From positions 1 to 15,971 of the forward strand of contig CALBZE010000157.1 of the NCBI GenBank assembly GCA_937889645.1: a stretch of 15,971 bases of DNA, written 5' to 3'. Numbering within the stretch: position 1 is the first letter of the stretch; every line of letters starts with the position of its first letter. This document shows, one piece after another, positions 1 to 7,662 of the stretch. Made by a program: the position numbers and the translations under genes. Origin of the DNA: an uncultured bacterium. GTDB taxonomy: Bacteria; Gemmatimonadota; Gemmatimonadetes; Longimicrobiales; RSA9. The notes under the pieces were generated by a model. That model had not been told where the DNA came from. It saw nothing but the letters and a program-made list of their open reading frames with translations, and did not search any database.

Positions 1-110
1 GGGCCGGAGGAGCGCCCACGGAGCCATGGCGGGAGCGTTGCCGGATCCCCCGACCGCCAGCCCCCGCCTCAGCCGCAGCCGGCTGCGCCGATCGATCGAC
101 CCGGCGGACG

Positions 111-139
111 CCGGATGCCGGCCAGCAACCGGCATCCGG
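111..139 (-). terminator. Hairpin after the M16 gene, possible terminator
   Basis: Perfect 11-bp inverted repeat: CCGGATGCCGG at 111-121 and its reverse complement at 129-139, with a 7-nt loop. It lies 24 nt past the stop codon of the M16 peptidase gene, where the long minus-strand operon ends. No T-rich run follows it on the minus strand, so it may be a terminator of the GC-hairpin type or a 3'-end stabiliser rather than a classic intrinsic terminator. The rest of 1-163 shows no gene that I can support. Confidence 0.5.
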
Positions 140-163
140 AACGGTGTTCGCGCGCGACCTCCG

Positions 164-3082
164 TTACATCCCCCCGGACGACAGGGCCTCGTCGCGGGGC
201 ATCTGCGTAATGTGAATGAACGCGTCGGCCGGCAGGTAGGTCGTGGCCGCGGCGGCGAGGTCCGCCGGCGTCAGCGGCTCGTCCGCGTACGGCGACGCGA
301 TCCGGTCCAACGGTAGGCCCAGCCGGTTGTGGAGCTCCAACTGATCCAACCAGTAGTCATTCCGTTGCAGTGCCGTCTCGAGGCGGCGCCGCTGGATCTC
401 CGCGACCCGCTGGAGCTCCTCCTCTGTCGCGCCCTCCTCGCGCACCGCCGCCAGGATCGCCTGGAGTTCACGTGTCAGCTCACGCGCCCGCTCCGGCGCC
501 GACTGGAAGGCGATCAGGATCCGAAAATGCTCGTCATAGAGGCGGTAGGTGCGGCTCGTAACCTCGACACCGTACGTGCCACCCAGCTCCTCGCGCAGCC
601 GGTTCCGCAGCCGCGACTCGAGTACGAGCGTGAGCGCGTCCAGCCGCTGCCGCTCGCGAAAGTATGTCTCGGGCTCCGTAGGAAACGGCCCGTCGAACAC
701 CCGGAGCGCCTGCGCGCGCGGCACCGACACGGTCTGCCACTGCTCGACCGGCGCCGCGAACGGCCGCACCTTCGGATCCGCGGGCCTCTCGCGTTGCTCC
801 GTTGCCGGAAGACTGGCCACGTAGCGCTCGACCAGCGGGCGGAGCTCCGCTTCCTCCACAGCGCCAACCACGAGGAACGTGAAGTCGCCCGCATTGCCGA
901 AGCGATTGGCGTACACCGCACGCAGTTCCTCCACGCGTGCGAGCCCGGCGATCTGCGTCTGCACGGGTGCGAGGCGGGGATTGCCCCGCGCAAAGATCTG
1001 GTCCAGTTGGTCGTGGATGGTCGGTTGCCGCCACTGGTATTGCGCCACGCCCGCCCAGACCGCGAGTGTCGCGCTGTCCAGTTTCGGTGCTGTGAACTGC
1101 AGATACAGCGCCTGGAAGAGTGTCTCGAGATCACGGGGCGAACCCGCGAGGTCGATCCTCTCGTCGGCGTAGCCGATGTGGACCTCGAGTGACCGAAGCC
1201 CGTCAGCCGCGGCTCCGTCGAACAGGTCCCGGCGATCATGCCTGCCCAGCCCCGCCGCCTCCGTCACGAAGCGCGCCACGAGCCGTCCCGGGCCGAAGAA
1301 CAGCGAGTCCGGTACCAGAGAGAACCCGCCGGGACTCCACGCCCGGACGCGCACATCGTCCGGATCGTTCTGGCTCGGCTTGAACAACACCCTGGCGCCA
1401 TTCGAGAGTGTCCACTCGAGCACACCCGCCGCTTCGTGGCGAGTCTCCTCGACGATCCGACCGGCCGCCGGCGGCCGCTCCATGATCGCCCCTCCCACGG
1501 GAGCCGCGCCTGGCTCTGTTCTGTCCGGCTCGAGGGGCGATGTACGAACCGAGTCCACGAGCGCGAGCACGGATGCTTCGGTGGGCGGCCGAAAGCCCAG
1601 CGCGAACTGCGGCACCCGCACGAGCACCATCGCCCCGTCTCTTTTCCGCCAGAAACGGGCGGCCTTGGCCAGCGCCTCCGGCGTGATCTCCGGCAGCGCC
1701 TCCCGTGCGAGCGCGAGCCGCTGGGCGGCGTTCAGAAGCAGGGGCTCTCCCGTCAGGAAGTGCTCCACGTACTCCCGCGCGTAATCCATCGAGGGCCGCG
1801 CCGCCTCGCTCGCCACGGCTCGCTCGAGCCTCCGCAGCAATGCCGCCTTGTCGTGCTCCAGCCACGCCGTCGGTACCCCGTACCGTGCCACGCGCTCGAG
1901 TTCTGCGAGCACCACTCCGAGCGCCCGCTCGAGGCTGTCCGGCCAGGTGATGATCTGCGCAACGACCCTGTCCATCGGCCGCGCCAGCCGCTGACGCCCC
2001 AAGCCGGCGTAAATGAACGGCCTGGATTCCTGATCCCTGATGCGGAGGAGTTCGCGCTGCACGTGCAGCGCGAGCAACTCGGCAGCCAGATCGTGCCGCA
2101 GCGCCTTCGCAACGCCGCCGGGCTGCGCGGGCGCGGGCCAGAGCACCTCTACGCGCGGTGAAACTTTGTCGCGCAGAATGTCCACGACCATCCCAGCTCT
2201 CGCCGGCACCTTCGGCTCGGGCCGCGGTCGTGGGCTCTCCGGCGCCGGGATCCGCCCGAACCGCTCCCGGATCTCGCGCTCCATCCAATCCGGGTCGAAG
2301 TCCCCCACCGCGATGACCGCCATCAGATCCGGACGGTACCAGTCCCGGTAGAACCGGCGCAGCGGCTCTGGAGTCGCGCGCTCGATGGACTCGGGCGTGC
2401 CAATCGGCAACCGCTCGCGGTAGCGCGAGTCGCCCAGAAGCACACTCAACTCATGGGAACGCAGCCGCTCGGTCACCGAGTCGGCGGCCATCCGGCTCAG
2501 CCACTCCCCCATCACCACGCCCCGCTCTGCGACCACCTCCGCCGAATCCAGCGTGATGCCGCCACCCGCCCAGTCCTCCAGAATCCGTAGACCCTGGTCG
2601 AGGAAGGCCGGATCGTCGGTCGGCAACGTGAGCTGGTAGACCGTCTCGTCGAAGCTCGTGTAGGCGTTCAAGTCCGGACCAAACCGCATCCCGCTGGACT
2701 CGACAAAGTCGATCAGCTCATGCCGCGGGAAGTTCTTGGTCCCGTTGAACGCCATGTGCTCCAGGAAGTGCGCGTAGCCGAGCTGGTCCTCATCCTCCAG
2801 CACACTCCCCGCGTTCACCGCGAGCCACAGGTAGGCACGCTTCGCGGGCATCCGGTTCGCACGCACGTAGTAGCGCAGACCGTTGGACAGTGTGCCCGCC
2901 CGCAGCGCCGGATCCCGCGGCACGACACCGCCCTCGGAATCCCTGGCCCCTGATGCACCGCCGCCTCCGGCTACCGGCGCCACACACGCCGTCGTGCCCA
3001 TCACAGCAACCACCAGCAGCCCCACGACCGCGCCGCAGCGCCGCGCTGCGCGCGCTCTCTCCCCAGCCGCACGCCGGCTCAT
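164..3082 (-). CDS. Secreted two-domain M16 (insulinase/pitrilysin) zinc peptidase
   Basis: This is a 972-aa member of peptidase family M16, zinc endopeptidases that degrade or process peptides inside a clam-like chamber. Residues 1-33 form a signal peptide with a hydrophobic core. Cys33 could be a lipidation site, but the preceding TTA is a poor lipobox, so Sec cleavage is equally possible. The first half carries the inverted zinc motif HFLEH (H105, E108, H109) and the third ligand, most likely E186, 77 residues after H109, which is the family spacing. The second half starts near residue 555 and is catalytically silent, but keeps the R...Y substrate-binding pair (R830, Y837) in LREELGGTYGV. 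Length is normal for full two-domain M16 proteins. It is last in the operon: its ATG overlaps the upstream stop as ATGA (3079-3082), implying translational coupling. It is the only protein here with an intact protease active site. Its substrate is unknown; peptides are inferred. Confidence 0.95.
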   Translation of the reverse strand: MSRRAAGERARAARRCGAVVGLLVVAVMGTTACVAPVAGGGGASGARDSEGGVVPRDPALRAGTLSNGLRYYVRANRMPAKRAYLWLAVNAGSVLEDEDQLGYAHFLEHMAFNGTKNFPRHELIDFVESSGMRFGPDLNAYTSFDETVYQLTLPTDDPAFLDQGLRILEDWAGGGITLDSAEVVAERGVVMGEWLSRMAADSVTERLRSHELSVLLGDSRYRERLPIGTPESIERATPEPLRRFYRDWYRPDLMAVIAVGDFDPDWMEREIRERFGRIPAPESPRPRPEPKVPARAGMVVDILRDKVSPRVEVLWPAPAQPGGVAKALRHDLAAELLALHVQRELLRIRDQESRPFIYAGLGRQRLARPMDRVVAQIITWPDSLERALGVVLAELERVARYGVPTAWLEHDKAALLRRLERAVASEAARPSMDYAREYVEHFLTGEPLLLNAAQRLALAREALPEITPEALAKAARFWRKRDGAMVLVRVPQFALGFRPPTEASVLALVDSVRTSPLEPDRTEPGAAPVGGAIMERPPAAGRIVEETRHEAAGVLEWTLSNGARVLFKPSQNDPDDVRVRAWSPGGFSLVPDSLFFGPGRLVARFVTEAAGLGRHDRRDLFDGAAADGLRSLEVHIGYADERIDLAGSPRDLETLFQALYLQFTAPKLDSATLAVWAGVAQYQWRQPTIHDQLDQIFARGNPRLAPVQTQIAGLARVEELRAVYANRFGNAGDFTFLVVGAVEEAELRPLVERYVASLPATEQRERPADPKVRPFAAPVEQWQTVSVPRAQALRVFDGPFPTEPETYFRERQRLDALTLVLESRLRNRLREELGGTYGVEVTSRTYRLYDEHFRILIAFQSAPERARELTRELQAILAAVREEGATEEELQRVAEIQRRRLETALQRNDYWLDQLELHNRLGLPLDRIASPYADEPLTPADLAAAATTYLPADAFIHITQMPRDEALSSGGM

Positions 3083-4596
3083 TTCCCGGCCCTCGCACCC
3101 TTGCGCTCGAACAGGACCGCGATCAGCTCGGTGAACTCGGCCTCCACCTCAATCAGGGCGGTCAGGTCATCGACGCGGACCACGATCCCATCCTCATCGA
3201 TCAGGAACGCCGCCCCGCTTTGCACTCGCCCACCCTTGCCGAACGTATAGTTCCTGTCGTTGGCGGACTCGGTGTCTATGCGGCGCGCGTCCGGGTCGGG
3301 CAGGCGCCAGTAATCCGTTCTCACCATCGCGAGCGCCGCCTCGACCCCGAACGAATTCAACCAGCGCCACGTCAGCTCGGCTTCGCGTTCCGGCGTGATC
3401 CCCTCCTTGAGGTAGCCCCAGAACCCGAGGGATCGCGACACGGTCGTGATGTCCAGCTCCGGGAAGCGCTGCTTCAAGCGACGAAGCCGGATCAACATGA
3501 CGGCGCAGCGATCCAGGTACATCTCGCCCGGTCCCGCGATGACGCCAACACACTCACCGGGAGAGGCGAAGACCACGAGCGAGATCCGTCCCGGCCTCGG
3601 GCGCGGCTCACACGGATCTTGCTCGCACCCGATCCAGATATCCGCCTCGATCGCAGGCGCACGCGATCCGATCGCGAAGCCGCCGGTGGCCTCGGCGTAG
3701 AGCTGCCCCAATACTGGAGGAAGCCGTTTCTCGAACTGCTTCGTCAGCTTCACGTACGCCGATGTGCTCGACCGAAGGCTGTCGAGCAGCGCCTCCCGAC
3801 CGCCGTACGACAGCTCCATCAGCGCCCCGAACTGGGCCCTGTACGCCTCGATCTCCGTCAGCATGGACTGCGATTGCTGCACGAGCCGATCGATCTCGTG
3901 GTCGGCCAGGGAGTCGAAGAGTGCGAGCACTCGCGTGGCGCGGTCACGCTCCCTTTTCGCTTCCACGCTGTCGCCCGGAGGATACGTCGCCCAACTCAGA
4001 GAACGTGAGTAAGCCCTGAACCGGAGTACGCGGTCCGAGATGCGGTCCGCGTATCGGGCGAGGAGTTCATCCACGAGATCGTACCGCGGCGGCTGCACGG
4101 CCAACGCGTGGTGGCCGCCCTTGGGGGACCCACGGAGGATGTCGATCATGGTGTCGGCCGCGGCCGCGAGCGCCTCCGGATCATCGTCGCTCACCGCGGC
4201 CATCCGCCGTTCCACCAGCGCCCAGGCGCGGTCATCCCATCCGGCATGCAGATAGAGCGGGACCAGAATCCAGTAGGCGTCGATCGGCACCGCCTCCGGG
4301 TCTGCGAACCGGGACAGGCATGCGCGCGCCGTCTCTCGCACCCGCTCCGGCAGGGGCTCCACCGCCGTGCCCTGCACGAGGTCTGGCATGGTGTCACGCC
4401 ACATCCCGCGGTTGGCGTCGGTCCATTCCTTCTCCTCGGCGATTCTCCGCCGCACCCGGCCAACCGCCGCCCAGCATTCCTCGATCGTCGTGTACTTCGA
4501 CACGTCTACCGCCGTGTCAGGCCATTCGAACAGGGTCTGACCAGCGGCCGGGCCCGCCCACAGCACGGCCAACGCGAGCACGAATCGATAACGCAT
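3079..4596 (-). CDS. Secreted protein with degenerate thioredoxin-like (redoxin) C-terminal domain
   Basis: 505-aa protein with a short Sec signal peptide (about residues 1-19, hydrophobic FVLALAVLWAG, no lipobox). Residues 30-300 are mostly helical and charged, and I do not recognise them. Residues 308-500 look like a TlpA/AhpC-type thioredoxin fold. IGSRAPAIEADIW resembles the entry strand of redoxins, ISLVVFAS the strand before the active site, LRRLKQRFPELDITTVS the following helix and strand, and GAAFLIDEDGIVVRVDD the late PxxFLIDxxG segment. The usual WCxxC is missing: after VVFASPGE come Cys349 and Cys364, separated by 14 residues, and the cis-proline before FLID is replaced (SGAAFLID). 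Redox activity is therefore doubtful. Start ATG at 4596 has a GGAAGGGCGG stretch upstream, 13 bp after the TldE-like stop; its own stop overlaps the M16 start. Function is unknown; a periplasmic partner of the neighbouring peptidases is an inference. Confidence 0.75.
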   Translation of the reverse strand: MRYRFVLALAVLWAGPAAGQTLFEWPDTAVDVSKYTTIEECWAAVGRVRRRIAEEKEWTDANRGMWRDTMPDLVQGTAVEPLPERVRETARACLSRFADPEAVPIDAYWILVPLYLHAGWDDRAWALVERRMAAVSDDDPEALAAAADTMIDILRGSPKGGHHALAVQPPRYDLVDELLARYADRISDRVLRFRAYSRSLSWATYPPGDSVEAKRERDRATRVLALFDSLADHEIDRLVQQSQSMLTEIEAYRAQFGALMELSYGGREALLDSLRSSTSAYVKLTKQFEKRLPPVLGQLYAEATGGFAIGSRAPAIEADIWIGCEQDPCEPRPRPGRISLVVFASPGECVGVIAGPGEMYLDRCAVMLIRLRRLKQRFPELDITTVSRSLGFWGYLKEGITPEREAELTWRWLNSFGVEAALAMVRTDYWRLPDPDARRIDTESANDRNYTFGKGGRVQSGAAFLIDEDGIVVRVDDLTALIEVEAEFTELIAVLFERKGARAGK

Positions 4597-4609
4597 CCGT
4601 CCGCCCTTC

Positions 4610-6061
4610 CTAGATCGCGTCGATCACGGACGTGAAGCTGAAATCCCGCGCTTTGACAGGTGGTACGATGGCCGGCCTGAGGCGATCGCCCTCCCGCTTC
4701 GTGGGACGGAAAACCGGTACCGGTTCACCCAACTGCTCAATGTGGTTGAGCACGAAGAGCGGCGATTCCGTGAAGCGGAAGTTCTTGACCGCCTTCGTGA
4801 TCTGACCGTTCTCGATCAACCACAGGCCATCGCGGGTGAGTCCCGTCGAGAGCAGGCTCTCGCCATCGAGGACCGCTACATTCGAGAACCGCGTGACGAG
4901 CAGGCCGCGCCGGGTCGTGCGGATCATCTCATCGAGGGACGTATCACCACCGCTCATCCGATACGCGTCCGCGCCCCTCACCGCATGCCAACCCTTCAGC
5001 TTCTCCACTTCCGTAGCCCAGTCGTGGCCAAGGTTCTTGAGTACGCCGCGCTCGATCCACGTCACGGGTTCCGGCAAGTCCAGGGGGTGCATGACAATCC
5101 CCTGGTCGGGGTCGGCAGGATCATGGCTGATGGTGATCCGCTCGTCCACCACCTTCATCCCGAGCTTCGTACGCCACAGTCCCAACGCCTCGTCGTACGC
5201 CAGGCGCCAGGGAGATGTGAGCCCCATCTCGGGCGGCTCCCGGTTGAAGCTTTGGATGAGCGGCTCCATGAGGTCCGCGACCGCCTGAGGCTCGAGGATC
5301 ACCGTGTACCGGCCCGGTTCGAGCGCCACCGGGTCCTGGGAGGCAACGCACTTTTGTACCGCACGCTCGGCCAGCGCACCGCTGGCGCTCTCGATCCTCC
5401 TCCAATCGTAGCTCGAAAGACCGGCCCAACCCGACCCGGTCCCCGCGGCGTTCCGCACCGTCATCGAGCCCTGCGCCTGCGTCCACCTCACGTACGGCTG
5501 CTCCCAGAAGGCATGCTCTCCGGTCCGGAGCTCCGGGAACTCCGTCCCGAGCGTGGCCGTCATGGCCGCGCGCACCTCCAGGTACCCAGCGGAGAGCATC
5601 CCTTGGGCTTCTGCATGGGCGATCATGCGGCGCGCGACTTCCGCGCGCGCCAAAGCGGCAGCTTCAAACGTCGCGTCGCTCCAAATCGCAGCGTTCGGAA
5701 ACGGCTCGTAGTGCGGGAACTGCGGGTAGAAGCCGACCCCCCTCCCGATCTTCGCCCCCATCCGCGATTGACGCTCGGCTGCGCGCACGGCCGCCTCGAG
5801 GGAGGCATCATCGAGCTGATTCGTGGTGACCGCGCCGTCCCGGCCGTTGCGGACCGTCCGTATCACGGTCAGCCGCACGTCCCGCCGATCGCTCAACGTA
5901 CGGATCTGGTTGCGCGCCCAGCGGAGTTCTCCGTGCCACCAGCTCGAGACTCGAATCGCCGTGTCCCCGCCGCCTTCGGCGAGCGCATGGACTCTACGCA
6001 GGAGCGCTCGGCAGTCGTCTGGCGACAGGATCCGCCCGTCATGCAGGCTCCTCCCGATCAT
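4610..6061 (-). CDS. TldE/PmbA-family protein (non-metal partner of TldD type)
   Basis: 483-aa member of the TldD/PmbA family. In known systems TldD and TldE form a heterodimer that degrades unfolded peptides and matures peptide antibiotics such as microcin B17; only TldD carries the zinc site. Residues 34-100 match the N-terminal family domain, residues about 110-240 the central region, and 250-445 the C-terminal domain, with the typical ending GLTRDGLWLIENGQITKAV (407-425). Where TldD has HExxxH this protein reads LMEPLIQSF (264-272), so it is TldE-like and not expected to bind zinc. No signal peptide or membrane segment is visible, unlike all its operon neighbours. The start ATG overlaps the stop of the TldD homologue as ATGA (6058-6061) and is preceded by GAGGAAGG; no start codon is visible in frame just upstream. 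Translational coupling supports assembly as a pair. Family assignment is firm; export and substrate are inferred. Confidence 0.92.
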   Translation of the reverse strand: MIGRSLHDGRILSPDDCRALLRRVHALAEGGGDTAIRVSSWWHGELRWARNQIRTLSDRRDVRLTVIRTVRNGRDGAVTTNQLDDASLEAAVRAAERQSRMGAKIGRGVGFYPQFPHYEPFPNAAIWSDATFEAAALARAEVARRMIAHAEAQGMLSAGYLEVRAAMTATLGTEFPELRTGEHAFWEQPYVRWTQAQGSMTVRNAAGTGSGWAGLSSYDWRRIESASGALAERAVQKCVASQDPVALEPGRYTVILEPQAVADLMEPLIQSFNREPPEMGLTSPWRLAYDEALGLWRTKLGMKVVDERITISHDPADPDQGIVMHPLDLPEPVTWIERGVLKNLGHDWATEVEKLKGWHAVRGADAYRMSGGDTSLDEMIRTTRRGLLVTRFSNVAVLDGESLLSTGLTRDGLWLIENGQITKAVKNFRFTESPLFVLNHIEQLGEPVPVFRPTKREGDRLRPAIVPPVKARDFSFTSVIDAI

Positions 6062-7662
6062 GCCTTCCTCGTCGGATCGATGACGGTGAACTGCCCGAAG
6101 ACGACCGGCGGAGCGGCCACGCTGTGATACGTCGCCTGCGCAGGCTCACCCTTACGGGCCATCATGCCGAAGCGCTGAACACTGCCGTGTCCTCCCAATG
6201 CGACGACATCCTTCCAAAGCTCAGCACTGCGGAACAGGAAGCCCGCCCCGACGACCCGCGCGACCCGCTGGCCGCCCTTGATCTCGTAAACCAGACCGCT
6301 CCGGCCGAGGCCAGCACCCCCCTGGAAATCCACATCGACGACGAGGCCCCGCACCGCAAGCCCGCTCTTGACCCCCGCAATCGCAGAATCGAAGTCCAGG
6401 TCGTCCGGGCCGGCCGCGAGCCTGAGGTTCGGCACATGCTGTAGGGGGATTTCCAGGGCAGATGGGGCTACCGCGCAACCGTGCGAACGCACGGCGCGCC
6501 CGGTACCGCGATAGTACTCGGCAAGCCAGGAGGCGCTCTCTCGCGTCGTCTGGAAGTCGGCGAGGATGCCATCCCTCACGAGTGTGAACTCCTCTGACTC
6601 TACGCCCTCGTCGTCCCAGCGCACCGTTCCGGCCGCACCTCGCTCGTTGCGATTGGCAGTCAGCGTCAGTGCGGGAACGCCGACCTGGTGACTACCGAGC
6701 ATCGCCAGCGGATCACTGAAATAGCTCGTGCCGCTCGCGTTGGCCTCGAATCCAAGGACGCGATCGAGCTGCGTCGCCGTGCCAAGCGTCGACTCCAGCA
6801 GAGTCGCGATACTGATGGCATCGCAAACGACCTCGTAACGTCCTACCTCCACGGGCTTTACCGGAAGCTTCGCGTCCTCCTCGAGCTCACCCATGAGCCG
6901 GCGGATCTCCTCGCGGAGCTCTTGCCCCGTGAACAGTTCCCACCCCATTCCTGCCGGCGTGAGGGCATCGAGCCGCCTCCGCACACCCTCGAACGCCAGC
7001 GAGAGCTCCCCTTCCGTACGATACAGACGCTGCGTGCAGTAGCTTCCGGCCGACGATGCGAAGGCTTTCTCCTGGACGTAGAAGTTCGCGCTAGCGACGT
7101 CGCTGCGGTGACCCGGGAACCGGCTGACGAAGTTCGTCAGGGCGGCCAGGTAGTCGGCGATCTCGAACGGCGAGACCTCGAACGGGTCGACCTCGACGGG
7201 CATCGTCCAGTGCTCGTCGTGGACCACGGGCACATCGGCAAGTACGACCTCGTACGCGGGCCCAACCGCCGCGCTCTTCGCCTGATACGCAGCCTCGCGG
7301 CCCAAGCGCGCCACCTCGTCCCGGCTCCACATGGGACTGCTCGCGAACCCCCAACGACCTGCCACCAACGCGCGCACGCCCACTGCGACCTGCTCCTCAT
7401 CGCCGATGTCGCCCGCCGCCGTGATCCGTCGCATTCGCGTATGAGTGAGCCGCACGTCGGCATAAGCAGCCCCGGCGTCGCGGGCCGCTTCCACAGCACG
7501 AAAAGCCAGCTCCCTTATCCGCTCGCTCTCGATGGGCGGGACCGCCTCCAGTCCCCCATCCCCGAGGTCCACGTACAGCGGTCGAGGCAGCGCCCCGAGC
7601 GCAGCCGCGCTCGCCCCGATCTTGAAGCCATACTTCAACAGCTGACGACGACTGATCGTCAT
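6058..7662 (-). CDS. Tat-exported TldD-family protein lacking the zinc ligands
   Basis: 534-aa TldD/PmbA-family protein. It begins with a twin-arginine signal (SRRQLLK at 4-10, then hydrophobic GASAAALGALP), so it should be exported folded to the periplasm. Family domains follow: N-terminal about 50-130, central about 140-260, C-terminal about 270-490. The landmark LDRVLGFEANASGTSYF (299-315) matches the segment right after the TldD HExxxH motif. Just before it, where most family members read HESVGHPTE or similar, this protein reads LESTLGTATQ (289-298); both histidines are gone although the glutamate remains. The C-terminal cysteine region (CGKGQP and SHGxPPA in relatives) reads ARKGEP (502-507) and HSVAAPPV (513-520), without cysteine. 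I reread the DNA across residues 275-314 and found no frameshift. ATG at 7662 has GGAGG 7 nt upstream and overlaps the previous stop (ATGA, 7659-7662). It is probably a pseudoprotease or binding protein, made with the downstream TldE-like partner. Confidence 0.9.
   Translation of the reverse strand: MTISRRQLLKYGFKIGASAAALGALPRPLYVDLGDGGLEAVPPIESERIRELAFRAVEAARDAGAAYADVRLTHTRMRRITAAGDIGDEEQVAVGVRALVAGRWGFASSPMWSRDEVARLGREAAYQAKSAAVGPAYEVVLADVPVVHDEHWTMPVEVDPFEVSPFEIADYLAALTNFVSRFPGHRSDVASANFYVQEKAFASSAGSYCTQRLYRTEGELSLAFEGVRRRLDALTPAGMGWELFTGQELREEIRRLMGELEEDAKLPVKPVEVGRYEVVCDAISIATLLESTLGTATQLDRVLGFEANASGTSYFSDPLAMLGSHQVGVPALTLTANRNERGAAGTVRWDDEGVESEEFTLVRDGILADFQTTRESASWLAEYYRGTGRAVRSHGCAVAPSALEIPLQHVPNLRLAAGPDDLDFDSAIAGVKSGLAVRGLVVDVDFQGGAGLGRSGLVYEIKGGQRVARVVGAGFLFRSAELWKDVVALGGHGSVQRFGMMARKGEPAQATYHSVAAPPVVFGQFTVIDPTRKA

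Noticed and set aside
1236..2288. 350-aa minus-strand frame inside the M16 gene
   Set aside because: Low-complexity Arg/Ala/Gly shadow of the M16 peptidase; the main frame carries the catalytic motif and both halves intact.
4742..6127. 461-aa plus-strand frame opposite the TldE-like gene
   Set aside because: Arg/Pro/His-rich antisense shadow; the minus-strand frame has full family domains and coupled ends.
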